Numbered from the stretch's first letter, positions 15,163 to 26,582 are shown. The stretch is 34,983 bases of DNA from an uncultured Bacilli bacterium (GCA_944329205.1 CALVHY010000058.1:1-34983), one strand, 5' to 3'. The notes: a model not told the origin generated them from the letters alone. Program-made: numbers and translations.

Positions 15163-16455
15163 TTATATCGTAATTTCTTCATTTAAACAAGATGTAATAT
15201 GTGCATAGAAAATACCATCTTGATATGTATCTAGGAGGCAAGCGTATTGGCAATTAAGTTTGTATTCCCCTTTTAGATATACGCGAAGATAATTAGAGGT
15301 GAAGCCGACGGTATAATCACCAACATACTCTTCGGTAATGACATCGAGTTTTTGATTAAGAAATTGACAACCATAAGCTTCCTCTAGCTTTTTAGATAAC
15401 GATAATAAAGCATGAACACGATCTTTTTTGGTCTTTTGATCTATTTCGGGCATTCTAGCGGAGGCCGTTTTTTGGCGCGGAGAATAAGGGAAAACATGCA
15501 GTTTGCTAAAAGCTATTTCTTGACAAAAAGCTAAGTAGTCCAAAAAACATTCGTCGGTTTCGTAAGGGTGGCCAACAATGCAATCGGTTGTAAGGGAAAT
15601 ATCGAGGCAAATAGAACGTATTTCGGCAATTTTTTGGCGAAAATAGCTCGTGTCATATTTCCGGTTCATTTTCTTTAAAACAATATCACTGCCACTTTGG
15701 AGGGGAATGTGTAAATGATGAGCGAGTTTGGGATTAGTTTTAAATAAGTCTAGTAATTTTTGATCTATTTCGGTAATTTCGAGGCTGGATATACGAATTC
15801 TTTTTAAACCGGGAATTAATGATAACGCGGCGATTAAATCACTTAATTTTCGACCTTCAAAATTATAGCTGCCAGTATGTATGCCCGTCAAAACTATTTC
15901 TTTATGACCATTTAAAACAAGGGTTTTAGCTTCTTCAATCGTTTTATTAAAATCTTTTGAACGGATACTTCCTCGGGTATAAGGAATAATGCAGTAGGAG
16001 CAAAAATTATCACAGCCGTCTTGGATTTTAATAAAAGCACGGGTATGGGTTGTAAATTTAGATACTTGCATGTCTTCGAAAGGTAAAGTGCGATCATTTA
16101 TAAAATATGTATATGGTTTTTTGGTTTTTAAATATTCCGCAATAATAGAGACAATTTGGCTTTTGCTTTTATTGCCAAGTAATATTTCAACTCCTAATTC
16201 TTGGTATTTTTCTTGATGGTTTTGAGCACTGCAACCAACCACCGCAAGAATACTATCAGGATGCTCCCTTTTAGCTCTTCTTATAATTTTTAAAGATTTT
16301 TTGTCGGATTCATTTGTTACACTACAAGTATTAATGATAATAATGTCCGGTTTTTCTTCATCATAAATATAGCCGGCACAAAGAAGTGATTCTAACATAA
16401 ATTCACTTTCATAAGTGTTGACTTTACAACCTAAAGTAATAATTTTAAATCTCAT
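15163..16455 (-). CDS. mtaB: tRNA t6A37 methylthiotransferase MtaB
   Basis: Radical-SAM enzyme that converts t6A37 to ms2t6A37 in ANN-decoding tRNAs. 430 residues. The N-terminal UPF0004 domain has cluster cysteines C10 (TLGCKVNTYES), C44 (INTCSVTN) and C75 (VVGCSAQ). The radical-SAM triad is CDNFCSYC (C148, C152, C155). The middle and C-terminal blocks LHIPLQSGSD and DCIVGHPYET are typical, and a TRAM domain (about 365-425) ends the protein. MtaB rather than MiaB is chosen from TLGCKVN at the N terminus and overall length. AGAGGGGGGTCATT precedes the ATG. Confidence 0.95.
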   Translation of the reverse strand: MRFKIITLGCKVNTYESEFMLESLLCAGYIYDEEKPDIIIINTCSVTNESDKKSLKIIRRAKREHPDSILAVVGCSAQNHQEKYQELGVEILLGNKSKSQIVSIIAEYLKTKKPYTYFINDRTLPFEDMQVSKFTTHTRAFIKIQDGCDNFCSYCIIPYTRGSIRSKDFNKTIEEAKTLVLNGHKEIVLTGIHTGSYNFEGRKLSDLIAALSLIPGLKRIRISSLEITEIDQKLLDLFKTNPKLAHHLHIPLQSGSDIVLKKMNRKYDTSYFRQKIAEIRSICLDISLTTDCIVGHPYETDECFLDYLAFCQEIAFSKLHVFPYSPRQKTASARMPEIDQKTKKDRVHALLSLSKKLEEAYGCQFLNQKLDVITEEYVGDYTVGFTSNYLRVYLKGEYKLNCQYACLLDTYQDGIFYAHITSCLNEEITI

Positions 16456-16474
16456 AATGACCCCCCTCTTTTGC

Positions 16475-16993
16475 TTAATTTAAGGTTTGCTGTAAATTTT
16501 TTAAAGCTTCTAAAAAAGCTTCTTCTTTTTCGTAAGATATAATTGTCACTTTGATTTTAGGTTGTCCCAAAGAGACATCTTGATTAACTAAATGATCTAA
16601 ATCAACCTTTTTGACCGTTAAATCTTCATCTAAATTTTCCTCTTCAGAATAATTGATGGCAAAATCATTTTTGCGTTTTAAAAGCTCGTCATAACTGATG
16701 ATGGCTTTTTCTTCTTGCTCTTCTTCATATTTATTTAGATCAATATCACTTGGTTTGGCATTTTCTAATGCTTCCGTTATGGCTTTTAAATTAAGCAGTT
16801 CTTGATTATTTATATCTTTATTTTGTTCATTTTGGTTGGGAATGATATTATTATCCTCTCCAATGTTATTTTCTCTTAAAAAATAAATCAGAATTATTAC
16901 TAATAACATAAGAGCTAAGACTGCGAAAAAGAAAACTACATCTACAAAAGAAAGGGTTTTTAAAAAGCTAATTGTGTCATTAATAATTTGCAT
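16475..16993 (-). CDS. Single-pass membrane protein, unknown (172 aa)
   Basis: One TM helix at about 17-40 (VVFFFAVLALMLLVIILIYF) after a short N-terminal arm. It is followed by a long acidic, asparagine- and glutamate-rich cytoplasmic region (NNIIPNQNEQNKDINNQEL, KYEEEQEEKAIISYDELLK) that is largely helical. The C-terminal QPKIKVTIISYEKEEAFLE block looks structured. The build is that of a membrane-tethered adaptor similar in shape to EzrA/ZipA-type anchors, but no family is recognised. It is the first gene before mtaB, 19 bp away; GGTGAT lies upstream of the ATG. Confidence 0.8.
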   Translation of the reverse strand: MQIINDTISFLKTLSFVDVVFFFAVLALMLLVIILIYFLRENNIGEDNNIIPNQNEQNKDINNQELLNLKAITEALENAKPSDIDLNKYEEEQEEKAIISYDELLKRKNDFAINYSEEENLDEDLTVKKVDLDHLVNQDVSLGQPKIKVTIISYEKEEAFLEALKNLQQTLN

Positions 16994-17024
16994 AATAATA
17001 TCACCACGATTTTATTCTACCAAA

Positions 17025-17052
17025 AAAAAGCCAATTAATAAAGAGGCTTTTT
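17025..17052. terminator. Bidirectional hairpin terminator after the surface-protein gene
   Basis: AAAAAGCC (17025-17032) and GGCTTTTT (17045-17052) pair over 8 bp, loop 12 nt, with A/T tracts on both sides. On minus it follows the surface-protein gene by 33 bp. The following minus-strand gene starts 31 bp further on. Confidence 0.75.
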
Positions 17053-17084
17053 GATATTTACATTTATTTTTCATTTAATTGACA

Positions 17085-18302
17085 TTAATTTACGGTATAA
17101 GGATTATCAAAAGTACCATCACCCGAAACAACAGTGTGGCGATTTAAACTGATAACAGGTCTTATAGAACGATATAAACTTCCCGATGTATCATCAGATA
17201 TTTCACCATCTAAGCCAATAATAAAGGGATAAAAACTGGTTTCGTCTTCTTTTGATAAGGAAGAGGTCCACCATATGTTATCAATATTTTCATTATATAA
17301 GTAATAACTGGTGTTGTTCGTATCGTATAAGCCTCCTGCAAAGACGACTTCATCTACAGTGATAAGACCAATTTTACTTGTAAAACGATCTCCTAGACAG
17401 TTAAAGGTAGGAATTTTATTGGTGACGATTCTTGTATAAGCATTAAAGGTTTGATTGGTTTTTCCTGATTCACTACAAAATTTAGTATTGGTAATGTAGT
17501 GGTCATAATCGCTTAATTCCGTCTCATAAAAACTATTTAAAGATGTATAGATAGAAGTATTTTCAAAGTTTTCATAGTCTTCTTTTGATGAGTGATAATT
17601 AGCAAGGGTGCTAGCTGCATCATTTAGAATTAACCGCACAGTTCCATCACCATTAATACGAATAATCCGCCAAATTTGATTAGCAAAAGAAACATAATTA
17701 TTAGTCGCTGCCCCTCGAAAATAGTAGGTTGGGCCATCATCATCAGTTGATTCAATTAAACCTTCATCAGTGGTGCTTATCTCTTCACCAACAGCCGTTG
17801 TTGCAAAGACAAGAGAATTGTTTTTTAAAATCGTCATATAAAAATATTCTTCGACATCATTAATTCTTACAACTTCTATTTCAAAAGTAGTGCTGGTGTT
17901 GTTGGAAACGGTTAAAGTAAAATCTTGAGTTTCTAAAGATGAAATTAAGATTTGATCTGCTAAAACATTATTATCGTTATTTAAATGATGCTCAGTAGAA
18001 TCTATATTAACATTATCAGAGGTAAGTTTGTAGGTAAGAGTTGGGTTAAATCCACTTATATTGGTAAGGCGGATCATATAATTGACATCGTTAAGGCCAT
18101 TATTAGTAACAGAAAAATGATACTCTCCATCCGTGATAATGGTAAGCCCATCTAAATAGTTGATCGATAACTCGTCATTGACCACAACTTGAGTTTCGTT
18201 TAAAATAACCCGATCATAAAATAAATAACCTATACCAATTAAAGATATAAGTATTATTAAAAAGCCAATAAAAGTTAAACTTCTTTTATATACGATTTTC
18301 AT
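17085..18302 (-). CDS. Signal-anchored extracytoplasmic protein, function unknown
   Basis: I start it at the ATG at 18302 (MKIVYKRSLTF), since AAAGG sits immediately against the ATG three codons upstream and at correct distance from this one; 405 residues. A basic stretch and hydrophobic segment (residues about 8-27, FIGFLIILISLIGIGYLFY) form a signal anchor. Residues about 35-155 look like a beta-sandwich Ig-like domain (VTNNGLNDVNYMIRLTN). The second half contains NYVSFANQIWRIIRINGDG, FNCLGDRF and a closing RPVISLNRHTVVSGDGT then FDNPYTVN. This W-R-I...G-D-G-T layout occurs in surface proteins of uncultured gut Firmicutes. It has its own strong promoter and terminator. Adhesion or envelope role is inference only. 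Confidence 0.78.
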   Translation of the reverse strand: MKIVYKRSLTFIGFLIILISLIGIGYLFYDRVILNETQVVVNDELSINYLDGLTIITDGEYHFSVTNNGLNDVNYMIRLTNISGFNPTLTYKLTSDNVNIDSTEHHLNNDNNVLADQILISSLETQDFTLTVSNNTSTTFEIEVVRINDVEEYFYMTILKNNSLVFATTAVGEEISTTDEGLIESTDDDGPTYYFRGAATNNYVSFANQIWRIIRINGDGTVRLILNDAASTLANYHSSKEDYENFENTSIYTSLNSFYETELSDYDHYITNTKFCSESGKTNQTFNAYTRIVTNKIPTFNCLGDRFTSKIGLITVDEVVFAGGLYDTNNTSYYLYNENIDNIWWTSSLSKEDETSFYPFIIGLDGEISDDTSGSLYRSIRPVISLNRHTVVSGDGTFDNPYTVN

Positions 18303-18322
18303 TTCATCCATCCTTTATTAAA

Positions 18323-18351
18323 AGTATACTCATAATCGTAGCAAAAGTCAA
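18323..18351 (-). promoter_or_regulatory. Promoter of the surface-protein gene
   Basis: TTGACT (18346-18351), a 17-nt spacer and TATACT (18323-18328) on the minus strand. Same boxes as the cdsA promoter. Confidence 0.75.
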
Positions 18352-18369
18352 TTTAATTTAGGGGGAAAA

Positions 18370-18392
18370 GAAAAAAAGATGACGTGCATCTT
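18370..18392 (-). terminator. Terminator of the heat-shock cluster, overlapping the dnaJ stop
   Basis: On the minus strand AAGATG (18387-18392) pairs with CATCTT (18376-18381), loop 5 nt, followed by TTTTTC. The arm includes two bases of the dnaJ TAA (18391-18393). Confidence 0.75.
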
Positions 18393-19521
18393 ATAAATAT
18401 TTTCGAAAATTTTTGATTTCTTCTTCGTCATCTAATTTGGTTTCGCTAAGTTCTTTAATTAAACGCTTTTGACTCATCGTTAGTTTAGAAGGAATAATGA
18501 CTTTATATATAACATACATATTTCCTTTGCCAAAACCATTTACCTTTTTAACGCCTTTACCTTTAAGTTTAACTTTCTCTCCCGTTGAAGTTCCCGGTTT
18601 TACTTCTAAGTAAACATTTCCGGTTAAAGTGGGAATTTCTTTTTTACATCCTAAAATAGCTTCTGTAATTGTAAGGGGCACAGTCAAATAAATATCTTCA
18701 TCTTCTCTTCTAAATAAGGGATGAGGTTTTACTTTAAATTCAAGATAAATATCACCATTAGGTCCACCGTTTTGACCGGCTGAACCTTTGCCACTTATCC
18801 GAAGTTGATAGCCGGTATCAACGCCTTCAGGAATAGATACTTCTATATCTTTACGCTTTTTTTGACTACCTCGGCCATTACAAGCATTACATATTCTTTT
18901 AAATATGTGGCCTGTGCCTTCACATTCATTACAGGTAGTTTGGGTTTGAAAAACGCCAAAGAGACTTCTTTGCTCACTAATGATACGGCCAGAACCGCCA
19001 CATGTAGGGCAGGTTTTTTCATCAAAGCCACCTTCACCGTGACAAACATCACATTTTTCGTTTAACTCAAGGGAAATAGTTTTTTTGCAGCCGTTGATCG
19101 CTTCATCAAAATCAAGAGTAACGGAAACAAGACTGTCAGGACCTTTCCTTGGCCTTTTAGAAGTTGCTCTAGTACTTGTGCGGCCGCCAAAAGAACCAAA
19201 ACCACTAAAGCCGCTAAAACCACTGCCAAAGATCTCACTAAAGATATCGCCTAAATCAATATCATCGGCACTAAAGCCACTAAAGCCAGCATTACCATTA
19301 TTGGTAAAGGCTTGATGGCCAAATTGATCATATTGCTGTCTTTTCTTAGGATCAGATAAAATGGCATAAGCTTCCCCTACTTCTTTAAATTTTGCTTCAT
19401 CACCTGTTTGTTTATTATCAGGGTGATATTGCTTAGCAAGGCGCCGAAAAGCTCTTTTTATTTCTTCATCCGTAGCAGTCTTACTAACACCTAAGACTTC
19501 ATAATAATCTTTTTTATTCAT
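18391..19521 (-). CDS. dnaJ: Chaperone DnaJ (Hsp40)
   Basis: Co-chaperone that stimulates DnaK ATPase and delivers substrates. I start it at ATG 19521 (MNKKDYYEVLG), 1 nt after the pepF TGA; the GTG three codons upstream lies inside the GGAGGTG ribosome site. 376 residues. The J domain has HPD at 33-35; the G/F region spans about 65-113 (GFSGFSADDIDLGDIF); four zinc CxxCxGxG repeats start at C157, C171, C197 and C211; two C-terminal substrate domains follow. Unusually pepF lies between it and dnaK. Confidence 0.97.
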   Translation of the reverse strand: MNKKDYYEVLGVSKTATDEEIKRAFRRLAKQYHPDNKQTGDEAKFKEVGEAYAILSDPKKRQQYDQFGHQAFTNNGNAGFSGFSADDIDLGDIFSEIFGSGFSGFSGFGSFGGRTSTRATSKRPRKGPDSLVSVTLDFDEAINGCKKTISLELNEKCDVCHGEGGFDEKTCPTCGGSGRIISEQRSLFGVFQTQTTCNECEGTGHIFKRICNACNGRGSQKKRKDIEVSIPEGVDTGYQLRISGKGSAGQNGGPNGDIYLEFKVKPHPLFRREDEDIYLTVPLTITEAILGCKKEIPTLTGNVYLEVKPGTSTGEKVKLKGKGVKKVNGFGKGNMYVIYKVIIPSKLTMSQKRLIKELSETKLDDEEEIKNFRKYL

Positions 19522-19522
19522 C

Positions 19523-21325
19523 TCATTCACCTCCAGTTTTATATAATTTTTCTAATTCATCAACTAAATCATTAAAATACACAAACGCATCATTAAGGGT
19601 TTCTTCTTGCCTCATATCAACACCGGCAATCTTTAAAGATTCTATAGGGGTTTTCGTAGCGCCAAGCTTTAAAAATTCTAAATAATTTTCTCGTGCTCCC
19701 TCTTTTTCTTCCAATATATCTTTAGCTGTTTTGATAGCGGCAGCATAAGCTGTAGCATATTGATAAACATAAAAGTTCATATAAAAATGTGGTATGCGCT
19801 CCCATTCATATTTAACAACTTCATCAACAACAATATTTTTACCCATATATTCCTTATTAAGTTGGTAATAAGTATTACTTAAATACTCATGAGTTAAAAC
19901 CTCACCTGCTTGAGCTGATGCATGAATTGTGGCTTCAAAATCGGCAAACATAGTTTGACGATAAATAGTTGCTTTAAAATCACGAATTAAATCATCTATC
20001 AAATATTTCTTTTCTTCTATATCACTAGTTTGATTAATTAAATATTTACTAAGCAAAATTTGATTAACTTGACTGGCTACTTCGGCAACAAAGATGGAAT
20101 AACCATAATCTTGATAAGATTGGTTATTTATGGCATAATAATAATGCATAGCGTGACCAAGTTCATGAGCAAGCGTTGAAACATTTTCAAGTGTTCCATT
20201 ATAACTTAACAATACATAAGGATGAACACTATAACAAGCCGTACAATAAGCACCATTTCTTTTGTTATCGTTTGGGCAAAAATCAATCCATCTCTCTAAA
20301 AATGCTTTTTTTAGATCATGAATGTAATCGTCACCTAAAACACTTAAAGCTTGATACAATAATTCTTCTGCTTCTTTTGCCGTATACTTTTTGGTATTCG
20401 AATTAGTTAAAGCAGTATAAGTGTCATATAAATGTAGCTTGCTTACACCTAAAGCTTCTTTTTTGATTTTCCAAAACTTAGATAATGGAGCTATATTTTT
20501 CTTTACCGTAGATATTAAATTATCATAGATACTAGTAGGAATCTCATTTTTATATAAAGATGCCTCTTTAGCACTATCATACCCTCTAATTTGGGCTACT
20601 TTATTATTATTGTTAACTTCACTAGCAAGGATACTAGCATAAGTATTTTTAAACTTTCCATAAGTTGAAAGCAATTTAGTAAAAGCCTGCTTCCGCATCA
20701 CTCTATCATTCGACTCAATAAATTCATGATAAGTTCTTTCATTTAATTCATGTTTTTTTCCAAATTGATCTTTAATTGTCCCAAATTTCATATCTGCATC
20801 AGTTAGATAAGAATATACATTATCAGGAGTACTAAAAGTAGTTGATAAAGAAGAAAGTATTTTTTCTTCTTTATCACTTAAAACATATTTTTTCATTCTA
20901 AAGATATTTTTAAGTACTCTTTCATAATCTTCTAATTTTGGATTTTTATCTATATATTCTTCTATTAATTTCCAACTTCCTTTTAATATTTCTGGTACCA
21001 AAAAGGAAGTAGCTTCATTATATTCTTCATATAATTTATATGCTTTACCAAACATGGCTTGATATTTAACATCAGTTGTGTCACTGTCATTATTAATATG
21101 AGCATAAACATATACTCTTTCGAGCATTTCACTTATTTTAAAATCAAATGATAATACTTCATACAGAGTGTTTTCACTATCCAAAATATGTCCTTGATAT
21201 TTAGCATAATCTTTTAAATGCTCTTTAATATAATGATAATCACTCTCATAGTCTTTTAAAGAATTATATAAATCTTTTACATTCCATTTTAAACTTTCTG
21301 GATATTCCGTTCTCTTGTTTGCCAT
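19523..21325 (-). CDS. pepF: Oligoendopeptidase F (M3 zinc peptidase)
   Basis: Cytosolic metallopeptidase that cuts short peptides. 600 residues, normal for PepF (about 600). The active site HELGH is at 387-391 in LAHELGHAMHYYYA, with the family's FVAEVASQVNQ downstream block carrying the third zinc ligand. Upstream is YCTACYSVHPYVLLSYNGT. ATG with AGAAAGGG upstream. It sits inside the dnaK-dnaJ interval and ends with TGA 1 nt before dnaJ. A hairpin with a GAAA tetraloop lies between dnaK and this gene, so expression may be reduced relative to dnaK. Confidence 0.96.
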   Translation of the reverse strand: MANKRTEYPESLKWNVKDLYNSLKDYESDYHYIKEHLKDYAKYQGHILDSENTLYEVLSFDFKISEMLERVYVYAHINNDSDTTDVKYQAMFGKAYKLYEEYNEATSFLVPEILKGSWKLIEEYIDKNPKLEDYERVLKNIFRMKKYVLSDKEEKILSSLSTTFSTPDNVYSYLTDADMKFGTIKDQFGKKHELNERTYHEFIESNDRVMRKQAFTKLLSTYGKFKNTYASILASEVNNNNKVAQIRGYDSAKEASLYKNEIPTSIYDNLISTVKKNIAPLSKFWKIKKEALGVSKLHLYDTYTALTNSNTKKYTAKEAEELLYQALSVLGDDYIHDLKKAFLERWIDFCPNDNKRNGAYCTACYSVHPYVLLSYNGTLENVSTLAHELGHAMHYYYAINNQSYQDYGYSIFVAEVASQVNQILLSKYLINQTSDIEEKKYLIDDLIRDFKATIYRQTMFADFEATIHASAQAGEVLTHEYLSNTYYQLNKEYMGKNIVVDEVVKYEWERIPHFYMNFYVYQYATAYAAAIKTAKDILEEKEGARENYLEFLKLGATKTPIESLKIAGVDMRQEETLNDAFVYFNDLVDELEKLYKTGGE

Positions 21326-21346
21326 AATATTCCCTTTCTCTAAAGA

Positions 21347-21366
21347 AAGTTCTAGTTTCCTAGAAC

Positions 21367-21368
<2 letters not shown>
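21347..21368 (-). terminator. Hairpin (GAAA loop) at the dnaK stop, likely partial terminator
   Basis: On the minus strand AAGTTCTAG (21360-21368) pairs perfectly with CTAGAACTT (21347-21355) over 9 bp, closed by a GAAA tetraloop. It is followed by TCTTT, a weak T tract. The arm includes two bases of the dnaK TAA (21367-21369). The 3' flank holds the pepF ribosome site. Confidence 0.7.
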
Positions 21369-23822
<2,454 letters not shown>

Positions 23823-24833
23823 TTAATCACCCTTTTCTTCTAACCATTTATTCAAAATGTTAAGTACGGCGACAACTCGATCATACTCCATTCTCTTAGG
23901 ACCAATTATAGCAATTGTGCCTTCCTCTCCTCCAAGGGAATAGTTGGTTTTGATGACAGTTACATTATCATCAAAATTGGATTCACTACCAATATAAATG
24001 CTAATGTTACGATCATCATTCTTCTCAATTTTTCTTATTTGCTCTTCATCCTCAAGTTTGGAGATTAGTCTTTTGATTTCGGAGGTATCTTTGTATTCGG
24101 GCTGATTTAACATTTTGGATTTGCCGACAATGTGGATGTTTTCGTTGTTGTTTATAAAATCATGGAAAGCATCATAAAATATGCCATATACAGCTTCATA
24201 CTGTTCTACTTGTTTAGAAATAATTGGTTTAATATCATATTCGAGTCTTTCACTTACCATAGATATTGGGGTACCTACGAGCATTTTATTAATAATCTCA
24301 CTAATTTTAACCACTTCGATCATATTAATGTCTGGTGAAAGATTAAATTGCTTGTTTTTGACAATACCTTTATCGGTACAAACAAGGGCAACTAGTTTAA
24401 CTTCATCAAGAGGAATAATGCTAATTTGTCTTAAAACATTTTCATCACTATATTCCCCAAGAGAAACACTCGTGTAATTAGTAATATCACTAATGATTTC
24501 TAAACATTTTTCAATCGCATCACTAACGGTTAAGTTTTTATTAGAAAATAAAGTTTGCAGTTTGAGCATTTCTTCACCACTTAACTTTTTAGGTTCCATT
24601 AAATGTTCAACATAATATTTATAACCAGCTTCACTTGGTATGCGCCCACTGGATATATGATTTTTTTCTAATAAACCTAACTTTTCTAAAGAAGCCATTT
24701 CATTCCTAATGGTTGCACTTGAGCAATTAAATTTATCGCATAAGTGTTTAGAACCAATGGGTTTGGCTTCTTTAATGTAGCATTCCACGATTTCTTTTAG
24801 AATACTCTTCCTTCTTTCATCCAATTTTCTCAC
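23823..24833 (-). CDS. hrcA: Heat-inducible transcription repressor HrcA
   Basis: Repressor of class I heat-shock genes; it binds CIRCE. 336 residues, normal. The N-terminal winged helix contains LDERRKSILKEIVECYI and PIGSKHLCDKFNCSSATIRNEMASLEKLGLL; a GAF-like dimer domain follows. The start is a GTG at 24833 (MRKLDE); a TTG at 24824 is the alternative. AAAAGG of the ribosome site falls inside the CIRCE end, so repressor binding could also interfere with translation. First gene of its operon. Confidence 0.96.
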   Translation of the reverse strand: MRKLDERRKSILKEIVECYIKEAKPIGSKHLCDKFNCSSATIRNEMASLEKLGLLEKNHISSGRIPSEAGYKYYVEHLMEPKKLSGEEMLKLQTLFSNKNLTVSDAIEKCLEIISDITNYTSVSLGEYSDENVLRQISIIPLDEVKLVALVCTDKGIVKNKQFNLSPDINMIEVVKISEIINKMLVGTPISMVSERLEYDIKPIISKQVEQYEAVYGIFYDAFHDFINNNENIHIVGKSKMLNQPEYKDTSEIKRLISKLEDEEQIRKIEKNDDRNISIYIGSESNFDDNVTVIKTNYSLGGEEGTIAIIGPKRMEYDRVVAVLNILNKWLEEKGD

Positions 24834-24839
24834 AACCTT

Positions 24840-24866
24840 TTAGCACCTATTACCTTTAAGTGCTAA
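24840..24866 (-). promoter_or_regulatory. CIRCE operator
   Basis: TTAGCACTT, 9 nt, AGGTGCTAA on the minus strand, close to the consensus TTAGCACTC-N9-GAGTGCTAA with one changed base in each arm's last positions. It lies between the -10 box and the hrcA start and is the HrcA binding site. Confidence 0.95.
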
Positions 24867-24870
24867 CTCT

Positions 24871-24899
24871 ATTATAATATTATGTTTAGCACTTGTCAA
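24871..24899 (-). promoter_or_regulatory. hrcA-grpE-dnaK promoter (with an extra CIRCE half-site)
   Basis: Perfect TTGACA (24894-24899), 17-nt spacer, perfect TATAAT (24871-24876). The spacer start carries a third CIRCE-like half, AAGTGCTAA (24886-24894 on minus), overlapping the -35 end. Confidence 0.92.
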
Positions 24900-24978
24900 T
24901 ATATAACTGCTAATTTTTAAAAAATATTTTTTATAGACATTTTTTTCATATAATAGTTTAATAAAAATATATTTTAAC

Positions 24979-25353
24979 ATGAATATTGGTGTTAAATTAC
25001 AAAGAATTAATAGAGAAAATTTAATATGGCTCATCTACTTTTTTATTATAATTGCCGCCCTACTTTCTAATGCCTATGAAAAATATTTTTTAAAAACAAA
25101 AGATTTTAGGAAACAAAAAATATTTAAAACACTTAATATAACTATTTTTGCAGTAGCTTTTTTTATCTATTTATATTTTGTTATCATCAGTTATGAAGAT
25201 GTAGAGCAATTAAAGAAAAGTAGCACTAAAAAAGAAGTAATAAATGCTCATTTAACACTTATTGCTTCTATTTTGTTTTTAGTTGCGGGGGGTTTAGCTT
25301 TGTATGCCGAAATTAATAAAGATACTTTGGATACCGATATCGGAGTTGTCTAA
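24979..25353 (+). CDS. Small three-TM membrane protein, unknown
   Basis: Plus-strand gene of 124 residues with three hydrophobic segments (about 14-31, 52-71, 91-110) and charged connectors (KYFLKTKDFRKQK, EDVEQLKKSSTKKE). No recognised family. No Shine-Dalgarno is visible before the ATG; a TATAAT at 24949-24954 would give a leader of about 18 nt, so initiation may be nearly leaderless. It is divergent from hrcA (the two promoters lie back to back), and its TAA overlaps the deacetylase stop by 2 bases, tail to tail. Length, hydrophobic pattern and intergenic placement support it as real. Confidence 0.75.
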   Translation: MNIGVKLQRINRENLIWLIYFFIIIAALLSNAYEKYFLKTKDFRKQKIFKTLNITIFAVAFFIYLYFVIISYEDVEQLKKSSTKKEVINAHLTLIASILFLVAGGLALYAEINKDTLDTDIGVV

Positions 25354-26549
25354 TTTTTAAATGAACCATAAGCATGATGAGCTTCAATTGTTCGGCCTTT
25401 TAATTCGGCGAGTTTTCCGACACTGACAACTTGATAGCCTTCAGCGTATAGTTTAGGAAGAATAATTTTTAAAGCTTCTAGGCTTGTTTCATATAGCTCA
25501 TGCATTAAGATAATGGAACCATCTTTAACATTATTCATAACCGTATCAACGATTTTATCAACATCTTTATATCGCCAGTCTTCAGTATCTAAATTCCATA
25601 ATATTAAGGCATAATTAATATTTTGTAAATTAGTTTTATTGTAAGCACCATAAGGAGGTCTAACATATTTAATGTGATCTTTAGTAATACTATAAAACAA
25701 ATCAGTCGTTTTCTTGATATTAGAATTAACTAATTCAATACTAGAATTTTTAATGTTGATGTGGTTATAGGTATGAGATCCTATTTCATTACCGGAATTA
25801 TAAGTATCAAGGACACATTTTTGACAACTATTCATCATCGAGCCGACCATAAAAAATGTGGCCCGAGCTTTATTTTCGGCTAAAACTTTTAAAAACTCTT
25901 TATTGTACTTACTACTAGGTCCATCATCAAAGGTTATGGCAACACTTTTTTTGTCCTTACTGTAGTTAAAACCATCTTCATTGGTGTAGTTTTCATCTAG
26001 GATGTGGGTAAAGTTTAGACAGTCATGAATTTCGTTATAGTTGATATTAAGGGATATGATGTCTTTGTAGTCGTAGGCAAAAGTATAATCATAATAATAA
26101 ATGGTAAGTTCATTATCTTTGACATAATAAACTTTATTACCACTACTATTAGTTAAACCTTCAACAATAAAAGTGGGATATTTAAGATTTAATAATTCTA
26201 ATTCCCGAGCTTCAAAATCTTTTAGCTTATCTTCTTTGATAACATCTAAAAACGATAATTCTTCACCAGTATTAAGATCGATTAGATAAGATTTTATGCG
26301 ATCATTTTCACTAAAGACAAGACTAGTAAATTCTTTTATAGCAGTGCTTTCATATAAAAGACTAGCATTTTTGCTTTTTATATTCTCAATTAATTCTTCA
26401 ACATTGATACTAGGTATATTAATGGCAGGATCATCGGCACCCGATTTTTCTTCGCTCATATTAAGTCCTGTTACCAAAAAAATTGTTGCTATAACAAACG
26501 AAATAACAATTAAAACAAGAAAGATAATTTTTAATACTCTATACTTCAC
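25350..26549 (-). CDS. Membrane-anchored polysaccharide deacetylase (PdaC-like)
   Basis: NodB-family carbohydrate esterase, likely removing N-acetyl groups from peptidoglycan or another wall polymer outside the cell. I favour the GTG at 26549 (MKYRVLKIIF) over a GTG three codons earlier that lies too close to AGGTAG; 399 residues. An N-terminal TM (about 8-28) anchors it. A DUF3298-like domain spans roughly 60-180, as in PdaC. Catalytic TFDDGPSS carries D208 and D209, zinc HTYNH carries H259 and H263, then RPPYGAYN and LWNLDTEDW and a closing ILMHE. A TATAAT lies at 26570-26575. Confidence 0.92.
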   Translation of the reverse strand: MKYRVLKIIFLVLIVISFVIATIFLVTGLNMSEEKSGADDPAINIPSINVEELIENIKSKNASLLYESTAIKEFTSLVFSENDRIKSYLIDLNTGEELSFLDVIKEDKLKDFEARELELLNLKYPTFIVEGLTNSSGNKVYYVKDNELTIYYYDYTFAYDYKDIISLNINYNEIHDCLNFTHILDENYTNEDGFNYSKDKKSVAITFDDGPSSKYNKEFLKVLAENKARATFFMVGSMMNSCQKCVLDTYNSGNEIGSHTYNHINIKNSSIELVNSNIKKTTDLFYSITKDHIKYVRPPYGAYNKTNLQNINYALILWNLDTEDWRYKDVDKIVDTVMNNVKDGSIILMHELYETSLEALKIILPKLYAEGYQVVSVGKLAELKGRTIEAHHAYGSFKN

Positions 26550-26582
26550 TTTAATCACTACCTACATTTATTATAACAACAA

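Noticed and set aside
24840-25034. 64-codon minus frame across CIRCE and the hrcA promoter
   Set aside because: It would overlay the operator and the opposite real membrane gene; no ribosome site.
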